Source of the DNA: Streptomyces sp. JH34
GTDB lineage: Bacteria > Actinomycetota > Actinomycetes > Streptomycetales > Streptomycetaceae
DNA length: 64,000 nucleotides
Direction of reading: 5' to 3'
Assembly (NCBI RefSeq): GCF_029428875.1
Contig: NZ_JAJSOO010000001.1
Location: 4,278,001 to 4,342,000, forward strand
This document shows positions 17,505 to 24,444 of this stretch, in pieces. Numbering within the stretch: position 1 is the first letter of the stretch; every line of letters begins with the position of its first letter. The notes under the pieces were generated by a model, which had not been told where the DNA came from, did not search any database, and worked only from the letters and a program-made list of their open reading frames with translations. The position numbers and the translations under genes are program-made.

Positions 17505-18371
17505 ATGTCCGACGAATGGGGTCACGTGCGGCAGATGTGGCATCTGCTGGAGCCCCTGCACGCCGTCGTCTACTACGCGCCGGAGGCTCTGGAGGAGGCC
17601 GCCGCGCTGGGATACACCACGGAGGAGCGATGGCCGGGCTACTTCGCCTGGCGTGCCGCGCCGCTCGGGGCGGTGGGCGCGGACCGGGTGACCGGGACGT
17701 TCCACAGCTTCAGCCCCCGGATGATCCGGGCGTACGTGCCGGCCGTCTGGTCCGTCGCCTCCCCGGACGCGGTGCTCGCGGCCAGGGCGAGAGCGGTGGA
17801 CCGGGCGTACCGGACGCTGTTCGGGGACCGGGTGGACGGGCCGGAGCTCGCCGAAGCCGCCGCGCTCGCCCGGCGGGTGGTGTCGGCGGCGGACGTGACC
17901 GGGCGGCCCCTCGCCGGGGCCGCCGCCGCGCTGTCCTGGCCGGACGAACCCCACCTGGCGCTCTGGCACGCGGCGACGATCCTGCGGGAGCACCGGGGGG
18001 ACGGCCATGTTGCGGCGCTCGTCGAGGCGGGCCTCGACCCGGTGGAGTCGCTGGTCTCCTTCGCGGCCGTCGGTGCCGCCCGCCCGGAGGTCTTCGCGAG
18101 CCGGGGATGGAGCGGGGCGGAGTGGTCGGCGGGAGGTGGCCGTCTCCTGGAGCGCGGGCTGCAGGAGGAGGACGGGACGGCCACGGACGCAGGACACATG
18201 CTGCGTGCCGAGGTGGAACGGCGTACGGACGAACTGGCCGCCGCCCCGTGGACCACGCTGGACACGGTGGAGCGGGAGCGACTGGTGGAGCTGCTCGGTC
18301 CCCTGTGGGTGGACGTGATCAGCTCGGGCCTGCTGCCGTCCGAGAACACGCTGGGCATCGGGAAGGTGTGA
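17505..18371 (+). CDS. SCO6745-family (SalK-like) HTH protein
   Basis: A 288-residue soluble protein. The N-terminal segment (HLLEPLHAVVYYAPEALEEAAALGY) and the motif GYFAWRAAPLG, followed by FHSFSPRMIRAYVPAVW, match the actinobacterial SCO6745/SalK family, whose members carry helix-turn-helix-like folds of unknown biochemical role. The C-terminal part contains ERRTDELAAAPW, also typical. The gene is divergent from and probably controlled by the TetR regulator. No membrane segments. Confidence 0.7.
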   Translation: MSDEWGHVRQMWHLLEPLHAVVYYAPEALEEAAALGYTTEERWPGYFAWRAAPLGAVGADRVTGTFHSFSPRMIRAYVPAVWSVASPDAVLAARARAVDRAYRTLFGDRVDGPELAEAAALARRVVSAADVTGRPLAGAAAALSWPDEPHLALWHAATILREHRGDGHVAALVEAGLDPVESLVSFAAVGAARPEVFASRGWSGAEWSAGGGRLLERGLQEEDGTATDAGHMLRAEVERRTDELAAAPWTTLDTVERERLVELLGPLWVDVISSGLLPSENTLGIGKV

Positions 18372-18444
18372 GACGGGGCAGTCCTCGGGCGCGCCGGCCG
18401 GAGGCCGCGCTCGCGGGTGCCGTGAGGGGCGCGGTCAGAACGGG

Positions 18445-18464
18445 GGCTCGCCGAAGAGCGAGCC
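18445..18464. terminator. Short hairpin, possible terminator
   Basis: A perfect 7-bp stem GGCTCGC/GCGAGCC with loop CGAAGA lies 74 bases after the SCO6745-family gene and before the convergent HNH gene. The 226-base region otherwise shows no gene. Confidence 0.45.
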
Positions 18465-18597
18465 GGCCCGGACAGGTGCGACCGGCCAGGACCGGGCCCG
18501 GCGGGCGAGCTCGGCGGCGTCCATGGCTGCGTACCTTGGCCACCGCGTCCCACATGGGCCCCGCACTCCGTGGGCGGGACCCGTCAGCGGGATGCTG

Positions 18598-19425
18598 TCA
18601 GTCCTGACACTGCCGCAGCATCGTGGCCTTGTCCGCCGTCGTCACCGGGAGCTCGTACTTTTCGGCGACCTGCGCGAACCGCACCGCGTACGAGCACCGG
18701 ATCTCCTTGTCCGGCGGCAACCAGGACGCGGGCCCCGAGTCCCGCTTCGCCGAGTTGGCGCGCCCCTCGACAGGAAGCAGATTGAGCACGTCGTTCGCCA
18801 GCTGCCTGCGCTTGTCGGCCGGCCATCGGGCGGCGCCCATCTGCCAGCTGTAGGACAGCGGGACCACGTGGTCTATCTGCACCTCGGCGGCCTTGGCCTT
18901 CTTCCAGGCGATGTCCTTGCCGGTGTACGGGTCGTACAGGTCCATCGAAACGACCACGCAGTCGGAACCCGAACGGAACCGCACGTGCCGCCCATGGAGT
19001 TTCAACAGGTCGTTCCGCGTGTCACAACCGTTCCTCGCCAGCGGCACCCCGTCCGCCGTGTCCATCCACGCGTAGCCGAACTCATCGCGCTCGTAACCCG
19101 TCTTCGGCCCGCGCCCCTTCGTGGTGAGTCCCTGGATGAGCTTGCGCGCGTCGGCCTTGTCCGCTTCCGACGTGAGCGCGGCGAGCCCCGGCTTCGTCCC
19201 GTCGGGATTCGTCAGCGGGCTCACCACCCGGCCGGCCGCCGCGTCCGGTGCGGAGCCTGCGGAGCTTCCGCCCTGCTCCAGGCCGTCACAGCCCCCGACG
19301 AGCACGGCGGCCACGGCGACCGAGACCACGGCCCTCCTCCTGCGAAGGGCGAGCGCGCCCGTCGACGTCAGGGCGGCGGGCGGAAGGAGACGGCGGGCAC
19401 GGGGCGGGGCGGGGGAGGGAGTCAC
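18598..19425 (-). CDS. Secreted HNH endonuclease-like lipoprotein (DUF1524-like)
   Basis: A 275-residue protein. A basic RRRR stretch and hydrophobic segment lead to a lipobox (VLVGGC), so it is probably anchored outside the membrane. The C-terminal half holds the HNH core of the GmrSD/DUF1524 type: EVQIDHVVPLSYSW, then NLLPVEGRANSAKRDSGP with the second-metal/asparagine segment. Several cysteines could form disulfides. Family members are extracellular nucleases whose exact role is unknown. The start at 19425 leaves a rather long n-region; an internal start is possible. Confidence 0.8.
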   Translation of the reverse strand: MTPSPAPPRARRLLPPAALTSTGALALRRRRAVVSVAVAAVLVGGCDGLEQGGSSAGSAPDAAAGRVVSPLTNPDGTKPGLAALTSEADKADARKLIQGLTTKGRGPKTGYERDEFGYAWMDTADGVPLARNGCDTRNDLLKLHGRHVRFRSGSDCVVVSMDLYDPYTGKDIAWKKAKAAEVQIDHVVPLSYSWQMGAARWPADKRRQLANDVLNLLPVEGRANSAKRDSGPASWLPPDKEIRCSYAVRFAQVAEKYELPVTTADKATMLRQCQD

Positions 19426-19553
19426 AACGCATCAGCGTAAGGGGCGAGGGTGCGGCAGAGGCAGGGGGATTACCTCGTCGCTTTCCGGACGACGGCTTGA
19501 AATGTGCCGGGAAATCGGCTGTCGATTCGGTGAGGCCCCGTCATGATGACGCC

Positions 19554-19655
19554 ATGGGTGTTACGGAGGGGGCTCTGACATCACTCTGCGACGGCTGGGA
19601 CGTGCCTGTCCGGCACAAGCCCGGCGGCGGCCCGTACGAGGAACGGGACGAGTAG
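19554..19655 (+). CDS. Possible 33-residue small protein
   Basis: An ATG-initiated frame encoding MGVTEGALTSLCDGWDV..., ending in PYEERDE. It lies in the gap between the HNH gene and the DUF1906 gene. No clear ribosome-binding site is visible and no family is recognised, so it may be chance. Confidence 0.25.
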   Translation: MGVTEGALTSLCDGWDVPVRHKPGGGPYEERDE

Positions 19656-19775
19656 GCCGGGCGGTGCCGCGTCACGCCGGTACCACCGCCGCCCGCCCGA
19701 CACCGCCCCCGGGCCCTGCCCGCTCCTCCCTCGCACACCCGGACCCGTCCCTATCCAGTTGTCAGGAGACCGCTC

Positions 19776-21971
19776 ATGGCTGACGAGTTGGTGCGCCGCG
19801 CCCAGAGATTCGTGAACACGACCTACAACAACGGTGCGACGCTCGGCATATCCAAGCTCGACGAGAACGGTCAGACCGGCTGGACCACGATGTACGCCCT
19901 CACCCGGGCGCTCCAGTACGAGATGGGTATCACGGCTCTGTCCGACTCGTTCGGTCCGACCACCCTGTCGACCATCGCCTCGAAATACGGGAAGCTCGAC
20001 GCCACGACCATCCCGTCCGCGAACTTCTGTCGCGTCATCCAGTCCGCGCTGTACTGCAAGGGATACGACGGCGGTGAGATCGACGGCATCTACAACTCCC
20101 GCGTCCAGGACGCCGTCCTGAAGCTGAACCAGAACATGGGCGTGAGCTCCACGTATCCGGGCAGCTCGCTGTGGCCGAAGGTCGTCAAGGGTCTGTTCAA
20201 CATGGACGCCTACGTCACCGTCAGCGACGGCTCGGAGCAGATCCGCTCCATCCAGCAGTGGCTCAACGGGCGGTACGTCCTGCGCAAGGACTTCTACATC
20301 ATCCCCTGCGACGGCCACCACTCCCGCGACGTCGCCAAGTCGATGCTGTACGCGATCCAGTACGAACTGGGCATGGCCGACGGGACCGCCAACGGCGTCT
20401 TCGGCCCCGGCACCCAGTCCGGCCTCCGGTCGCACACGGTGTCCACCGGCACCACCGGCACGTGGGCGCAGCTGTTCACCGCCGCCATGATCCTCAACAA
20501 GCGCGACGTCCCCTTCGGGAACTTCACCTCCACCGTCCAGAGCGGCGTGGAGAGCTTCCAGTCGTTCATCAAGCTCCCGGTCACCGGGAACGGCGACTTC
20601 CAGACGTGGGCCTCGCTGCTCGTCTCCTACGGCGATCAGTCCCGCCCGGGCACGGCGTGCGACGGCGTCACGAAGATCACGCCGGCGCGCGCCCAGACCC
20701 TCAAGGACGCCGGCTACCGGTACATCGGCCGCTACCTCTACAGCGCGTCCACGACGAGCCTGCCCGAGAAGCAGATCCAGCCGGGCGAGCTCGCCACGAT
20801 CAAGGAGTACGGGCTCCGCTGCTTCCCGATCTACCAGACGTGGAGCCGCTCGGCGGACTACTTCACCTACAACCAGGGCACGAACGACGCCTTCATGGCG
20901 ATCGAGTGGGCGCAGCGCCACGGGTTCAAGCCGGGCACCATCATCTACTTCGCGGTCGACTACGACGCGATGGACGCCGAGGTCAGCCAGTACGTCATCC
21001 CGCACTTCCGCGGAGTGATGCGCACGATCGGGGAGAACTCCAGCTACGGCGTGGGCGTCTACGGGCCGCGCAACGTGTGCCAGCGGGTGGCCGACGCCGG
21101 ATACGCGGCGACCAGCTTCGTGTCCGACATGTCGAGCGGGTTCTCGGGGAACCTCGGCTACCCCATGCCGACGAACTGGGCCTTCGACCAGATCGTGACC
21201 ATCACCGTCGGCTCGGGGGCCGGCGCGATCGAGATCGACAAGAACATCGCCTCGGGCCGTGACACCGGCCAGGGCGACTTCGATCCCGGCGCCTACACCG
21301 AGGGCCTGGACGTCGACCTGGACAAGGCCGCCTACGAGGCGCCGATGCTGACGGACGTCAAGAACTACCTGACGTCGATCGGTGTCCCGGAGACCGGCGG
21401 GGACGGCTGGACGGACAGCGACTGGGCCACCCTGGGCGGTATCTCCACCACCAAGGCGTTCGAGCTCGTGATGAGCGCGGACTGGCTGTTCACGTCGCTG
21501 GCGCGCCAGCTCAAACTGCGCAAGGCGCTGATCCAGGCTCCGGTGCTGTGGGAGCTCCGCAAGCTGAACCCCCTGGACTTCGTCGCGGACGAGGCCGTGA
21601 AGAACGGGCTGAAGGACGACTCCAGCACCGGCTGGGGCCAGATCTTCGCCTGGGTCACCATCGACGCCCGTAACTACTGCATGCAGCAGGGGATCATCAA
21701 CGGGACGCCGCTGACCGACTCCGACACCCGGGGGGTGTGGGACAACCTCCAGGACCCGCTCTACAACATCCGGTCGGTCTCCTACCTGACGGTCTACAAC
21801 GCGCACCAGCTGGGGATCGCCAGACCGGGGCTGAGCACGAGCGCCGCCGACACCCAGGCGCTGCTCGCCCGGTACAACGGGACGGGTGACGACGCCGCGA
21901 AGTACGGCCGTGAGCTCATAGGGCTGTACAACGTGCTGGAGAACTACAACCAGCTCTCGCGGACCACATGA
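19776..21971 (+). CDS. DUF1906 glycoside-hydrolase-like protein with N-terminal peptidoglycan-binding-like region
   Basis: A 731-residue protein. Residues 1-290 hold repeats resembling peptidoglycan-binding domains (GYDGGEIDGIYNSRVQDAV; GVFGPGTQSGLRS; GNGDFQTWASLL). Residues about 295-495 form a DUF1906 (Rv2525c-like, GH25-like barrel) domain with GYRYIGRYLY, IYFAVDYDAMD and the final WAFDQI; the acidic residues in AVDYD are candidate catalytic ones. The last 230 residues are unrecognised. No signal peptide is visible even though the substrate should be cell wall. It opens an apparent operon: the next gene starts inside its stop (ATGA). Confidence 0.75.
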   Translation: MADELVRRAQRFVNTTYNNGATLGISKLDENGQTGWTTMYALTRALQYEMGITALSDSFGPTTLSTIASKYGKLDATTIPSANFCRVIQSALYCKGYDGGEIDGIYNSRVQDAVLKLNQNMGVSSTYPGSSLWPKVVKGLFNMDAYVTVSDGSEQIRSIQQWLNGRYVLRKDFYIIPCDGHHSRDVAKSMLYAIQYELGMADGTANGVFGPGTQSGLRSHTVSTGTTGTWAQLFTAAMILNKRDVPFGNFTSTVQSGVESFQSFIKLPVTGNGDFQTWASLLVSYGDQSRPGTACDGVTKITPARAQTLKDAGYRYIGRYLYSASTTSLPEKQIQPGELATIKEYGLRCFPIYQTWSRSADYFTYNQGTNDAFMAIEWAQRHGFKPGTIIYFAVDYDAMDAEVSQYVIPHFRGVMRTIGENSSYGVGVYGPRNVCQRVADAGYAATSFVSDMSSGFSGNLGYPMPTNWAFDQIVTITVGSGAGAIEIDKNIASGRDTGQGDFDPGAYTEGLDVDLDKAAYEAPMLTDVKNYLTSIGVPETGGDGWTDSDWATLGGISTTKAFELVMSADWLFTSLARQLKLRKALIQAPVLWELRKLNPLDFVADEAVKNGLKDDSSTGWGQIFAWVTIDARNYCMQQGIINGTPLTDSDTRGVWDNLQDPLYNIRSVSYLTVYNAHQLGIARPGLSTSAADTQALLARYNGTGDDAAKYGRELIGLYNVLENYNQLSRTT

Positions 21972-22321
21972 GCGCGGTCGTGAGCGTGAATACTGGGCGC
22001 ATGTGGAAATGGCTGCCGGTGGCCGTGGGTGTGAACGTGCTGCTCGGTGTTCCCGGTGTCGTCCCGGTGTGGCTGCTCTGGTACTACGCGTCGAACGGGC
22101 CGCTCGCCTCCATGGGCTGGACCTCGCGTGAGCCGACGGAGAACGACGGGTTGTTCTTCTGGCTGGTGGCGGCAGTGGTGGTGAACGCCGTGTTCCTGCT
22201 CGTCTGGTGGTTCGCGAACCGTCCCGTCCGGCGCAGGATGGCGCTGGACCCCCTGGTGTACTGGCCGGCCGGTGCCCTGATCGCGCTGGTGCCGACGTTC
22301 ATCCTCATGTTGGTTCTCTGA
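21968..22321 (+). CDS. Small integral membrane protein
   Basis: A 117-residue protein with three predicted membrane segments (about 13-38, 62-84 and 95-116). Its ATG overlaps the stop of the DUF1906 gene, so it is coupled to it. No family is recognised. A holin-like or export-assisting role beside a leaderless wall hydrolase is conceivable but is only a guess. Confidence 0.65.
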   Translation: MSAVVSVNTGRMWKWLPVAVGVNVLLGVPGVVPVWLLWYYASNGPLASMGWTSREPTENDGLFFWLVAAVVVNAVFLLVWWFANRPVRRRMALDPLVYWPAGALIALVPTFILMLVL

Positions 22322-22335
22322 GAGGGAGTGAAGGC

Positions 22336-23016
22336 GTGCGAAACGACATATCGAGGCGGGCCGTCGTGACGAGCGCGGCCGTGATCGGTGCCGCGGCCGC
22401 CGTGGGTTCCTTCGTGCCGGGTACCGCTGCGGCGGCGACGGGAGTCCGGACGAAGAAGGCCCCGGTCTCACCGAACGGGTGGCCGATCGAGAAGGAGGCG
22501 AACCACGTCTCCACGGTGTGGACGCGTCGTGTGGCCGGAACGGGACTGGAGGTCGACCTCCGTATCGGCGACGTGGAGGCCGTCCTCATCCATGTGATCC
22601 GGCGCTTCCACTACGAGGTCGAGCAGCTGCACACGGTCGACCTGGCCGGCTGGCGGCAGGCCGGCACGCTCCGCAAGGGCCTGCCGGAATCGAATCTGGC
22701 GTCCGGTACCGCGGTGCGGATCCGGCCCGGCGCCGCCGCGAAGGGCGGGCTGTTCCCGCAGCAGGAGATCGTGCTCCGGGACATCCTCGCCGACTGCGAG
22801 GGCGTGGTGCGGTGGGGCGGGGACGACAGCGAGGTGGACGAGTCGCTCTTCTACATCGACGCCGGTCCCGACGACGAGCGGGTGGCGGCGCTCGGCGAGC
22901 GGTTCCGCGACTGGGACACAACGCCCGGACTGGGGGCCGGTACCGCGGTGGACGTCCGGTCCTCGTCCCGGCGGAGCCGCGCGGAGCAGCTCGCCGGGGT
23001 CCAGCGCCGGGCCTGA
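22336..23016 (+). CDS. Tat-exported M15 peptidase-like protein lacking zinc ligands
   Basis: A 226-residue protein with GTG start (GGAG upstream) and a twin-arginine signal (SRRAVVTSAAVIGAAAA, cleavage near PGTAAAA). The mature part follows the plan of M15 D-Ala-D-Ala carboxypeptidase-like proteins: SNLASGTAVRI where the family has SNHASGTAxDL, then GVVRWGGD, then DESLFYI where the family has DEMHFEI. All three zinc ligands (His, Asp, His) therefore appear replaced by Leu, Arg and Leu/Phe, suggesting a pseudoenzyme that binds but does not cut wall material. Third gene of the DUF1906 operon, 14 bases after the membrane protein. Confidence 0.65.
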   Translation: MRNDISRRAVVTSAAVIGAAAAVGSFVPGTAAAATGVRTKKAPVSPNGWPIEKEANHVSTVWTRRVAGTGLEVDLRIGDVEAVLIHVIRRFHYEVEQLHTVDLAGWRQAGTLRKGLPESNLASGTAVRIRPGAAAKGGLFPQQEIVLRDILADCEGVVRWGGDDSEVDESLFYIDAGPDDERVAALGERFRDWDTTPGLGAGTAVDVRSSSRRSRAEQLAGVQRRA

Positions 23017-23044
23017 CCCCACGGGAGTGCCTTTCGGGGTGGCC

Positions 23045-23188
23045 ATGGAGACCGAGGAGAACGTGCTGCTCGTGGAGAACGGTGACATCGTGTTCGCGGG
23101 CGACGCCGGCATGCAGCGTGTCGGAAACGGCTTCGAGCGGGCGGTCAAGGCTTTTGTCTCCGGTACGTGGGACAAGACCTTCTTCTGA
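23045..23188 (+). CDS. 47-residue hypothetical protein
   Basis: A short frame, METEENVLLVENGDIVFAGD... ending GTWDKTFF, follows the M15-like gene by 28 bases. Nearly every codon ends in G or C, which marks it as coding. In-frame GTG starts at 23027 and 23039 are alternatives. No family is recognised; it is soluble and acidic in its first half. It ends just before a strong hairpin, so it closes the operon. Confidence 0.6.
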   Translation: METEENVLLVENGDIVFAGDAGMQRVGNGFERAVKAFVSGTWDKTFF

Positions 23189-23222
23189 CCGCGACGCGTT
23201 CTTCTCCGGAGAGTTTTGACAT

Positions 23223-23259
23223 GAGCACGGGCCGTCGGGATTTCCGACGGCCCGTGCTC
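23223..23259 (+). terminator. Strong terminator hairpin
   Basis: A perfect 16-bp stem (GAGCACGGGCCGTCGG and complement) with loop GATTT, 34 bases after the small gene. A further 9-bp-stem hairpin follows at 23284-23322. Confidence 0.75.
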
Positions 23260-23360
23260 CGGTTGTGCCTGCCCCGAGCGAAGAGACGCAGCAAGGCCCC
23301 CCGGTCGACCGCCGCTGCGTCTGCTCCCTCCCGCCCGGGCCGGAACCCGGCGGGACGCCG

Positions 23361-23398
23361 GCACCGCGGGCGCGGTCCGGTTCGCGCGTCCGCGGTGC
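23361..23398 (-). terminator. Hairpin at the end of the DUF4190-like gene
   Basis: GCACCGCGG (23361-23369) pairs with CCGCGGTGC (23390-23398), 10 bases beyond the 3' end of the minus-strand gene at 23409. Position fits a terminator. Confidence 0.5.
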
Positions 23399-23408
23399 GA
23401 GAGGGACG

Positions 23409-24248
23409 TCAGAGCTTCAGCTCCCACTGGCTCGCGTCCAGGTCGAAGTCCGGACTGACCTCGACGCTCAGGGTGCCGGCGTCCGCCGGGGCGTCGAAGG
23501 CGTACTCGGCCGTGATCTTCTTGCCCGGCAGGACCGTGCCGGCGAAGCCTTCCCCGATCTTCTCGTCGAAGATCTGCTCCGCGTCCACCCCGTCCTCGCC
23601 GGCGCGGGCCTCCAGGCTGACGAGGGACGCGTCGAACTTCTCCTTGCCCTTGTTCTCGATGACGACCGTGACGGTGTACGCCTTGTTGCCCTTGGTGTGG
23701 CCGATCGCGTATTCGCCCGCGGTGTAGGCGGCCGGGGCGTTGACCGTCACTTCGAGACCGTCGTCGTACACGGCCGCGTCCCCTTCCGCCAGGGCCTGGT
23801 CCTTCTCGGGGGCGTCCACGTCCGTCGCGGCCTCGCCCTTCGTGCTCCTGTCGGCTCCGCCCGGTCTGGCGGAGGCCGAACTCCCCGAGAGCTCCTTGTC
23901 GATGCTGTCCACCGCGTCGTCCACGGCCTTGAACGTGATGACGGCGCCGACCACCGACAGGATCAGCGCGAGAAGGCCGAGTGCGGCGCCGAAGGTGGTC
24001 ACTCCCTTGTTCGTCGCCTCACCGCGCTTGACGCGGCCCCGTCCCGACAGGCCGAGGATCAGCGCGATGAGGCCGAGGATGCCGGCCAGCCAGAAGAGCA
24101 GCGGGATCAGTCCGGAGACGGAACCGATGATGCCCAGGACGAGTGCCGCGATACCGAGTCCGTTACGGGCGGGACGTGTCCCGGGAGCGTGGACGGGAGC
24201 GTAGGGCTGCTGGGGCTGGGGCTGCGGCGGCTGCGAGTACTGGGACAT
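23409..24248 (-). CDS. DUF4190/DUF4352-like membrane-anchored protein
   Basis: A 279-residue protein. A Pro/Gln-rich cytosolic N-terminus (SQPPQPQPQQPYAP) is followed by two or three hydrophobic segments (DUF4190-like, LGIAALVLGIIG and LLFWLAGILGLIALIL, then ALGLLALILSVVGAVI). The extracellular C-terminal half is a DUF4352-like beta-sandwich (DDGLEVTVNAP, YTVTVVIENKGKE, LPGKKITAEYAFDAP). ATG at 24248 has GGAGG upstream; the frame extends further but without a better site. Such proteins are common in Streptomyces with no defined role. Divergent from the methylase-like gene. Confidence 0.75.
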   Translation of the reverse strand: MSQYSQPPQPQPQQPYAPVHAPGTRPARNGLGIAALVLGIIGSVSGLIPLLFWLAGILGLIALILGLSGRGRVKRGEATNKGVTTFGAALGLLALILSVVGAVITFKAVDDAVDSIDKELSGSSASARPGGADRSTKGEAATDVDAPEKDQALAEGDAAVYDDGLEVTVNAPAAYTAGEYAIGHTKGNKAYTVTVVIENKGKEKFDASLVSLEARAGEDGVDAEQIFDEKIGEGFAGTVLPGKKITAEYAFDAPADAGTLSVEVSPDFDLDASQWELKL

Positions 24249-24317
24249 GGGTGTGCCCTCCGAGGAGCATGAGTGTGTGAGCGGCGATGTGCACCGCTCG
24301 CTGTTCCGGTGGGTCAA

Positions 24318-24335
24318 TCACAGCAGACGCTGTGA
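24318..24335. promoter_or_regulatory. 18-bp palindrome in divergent promoter region
   Basis: TCACAGC-AGAC-GCTGTGA is a perfect inverted repeat in the 196-base region between the DUF4190-like and methylase-like genes. Position and symmetry suggest a regulator-binding site. Confidence 0.5.
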
Positions 24336-24444
24336 ACCGAGTCAACACCGCACATGCCCGAGCGTGCGTCGTACGTTGTGAATTGGTTTCGTGCCGGTCG
24401 TCGGTATGCTCACCGGCACGACGGATCTACTGGGGAGACAGTCA

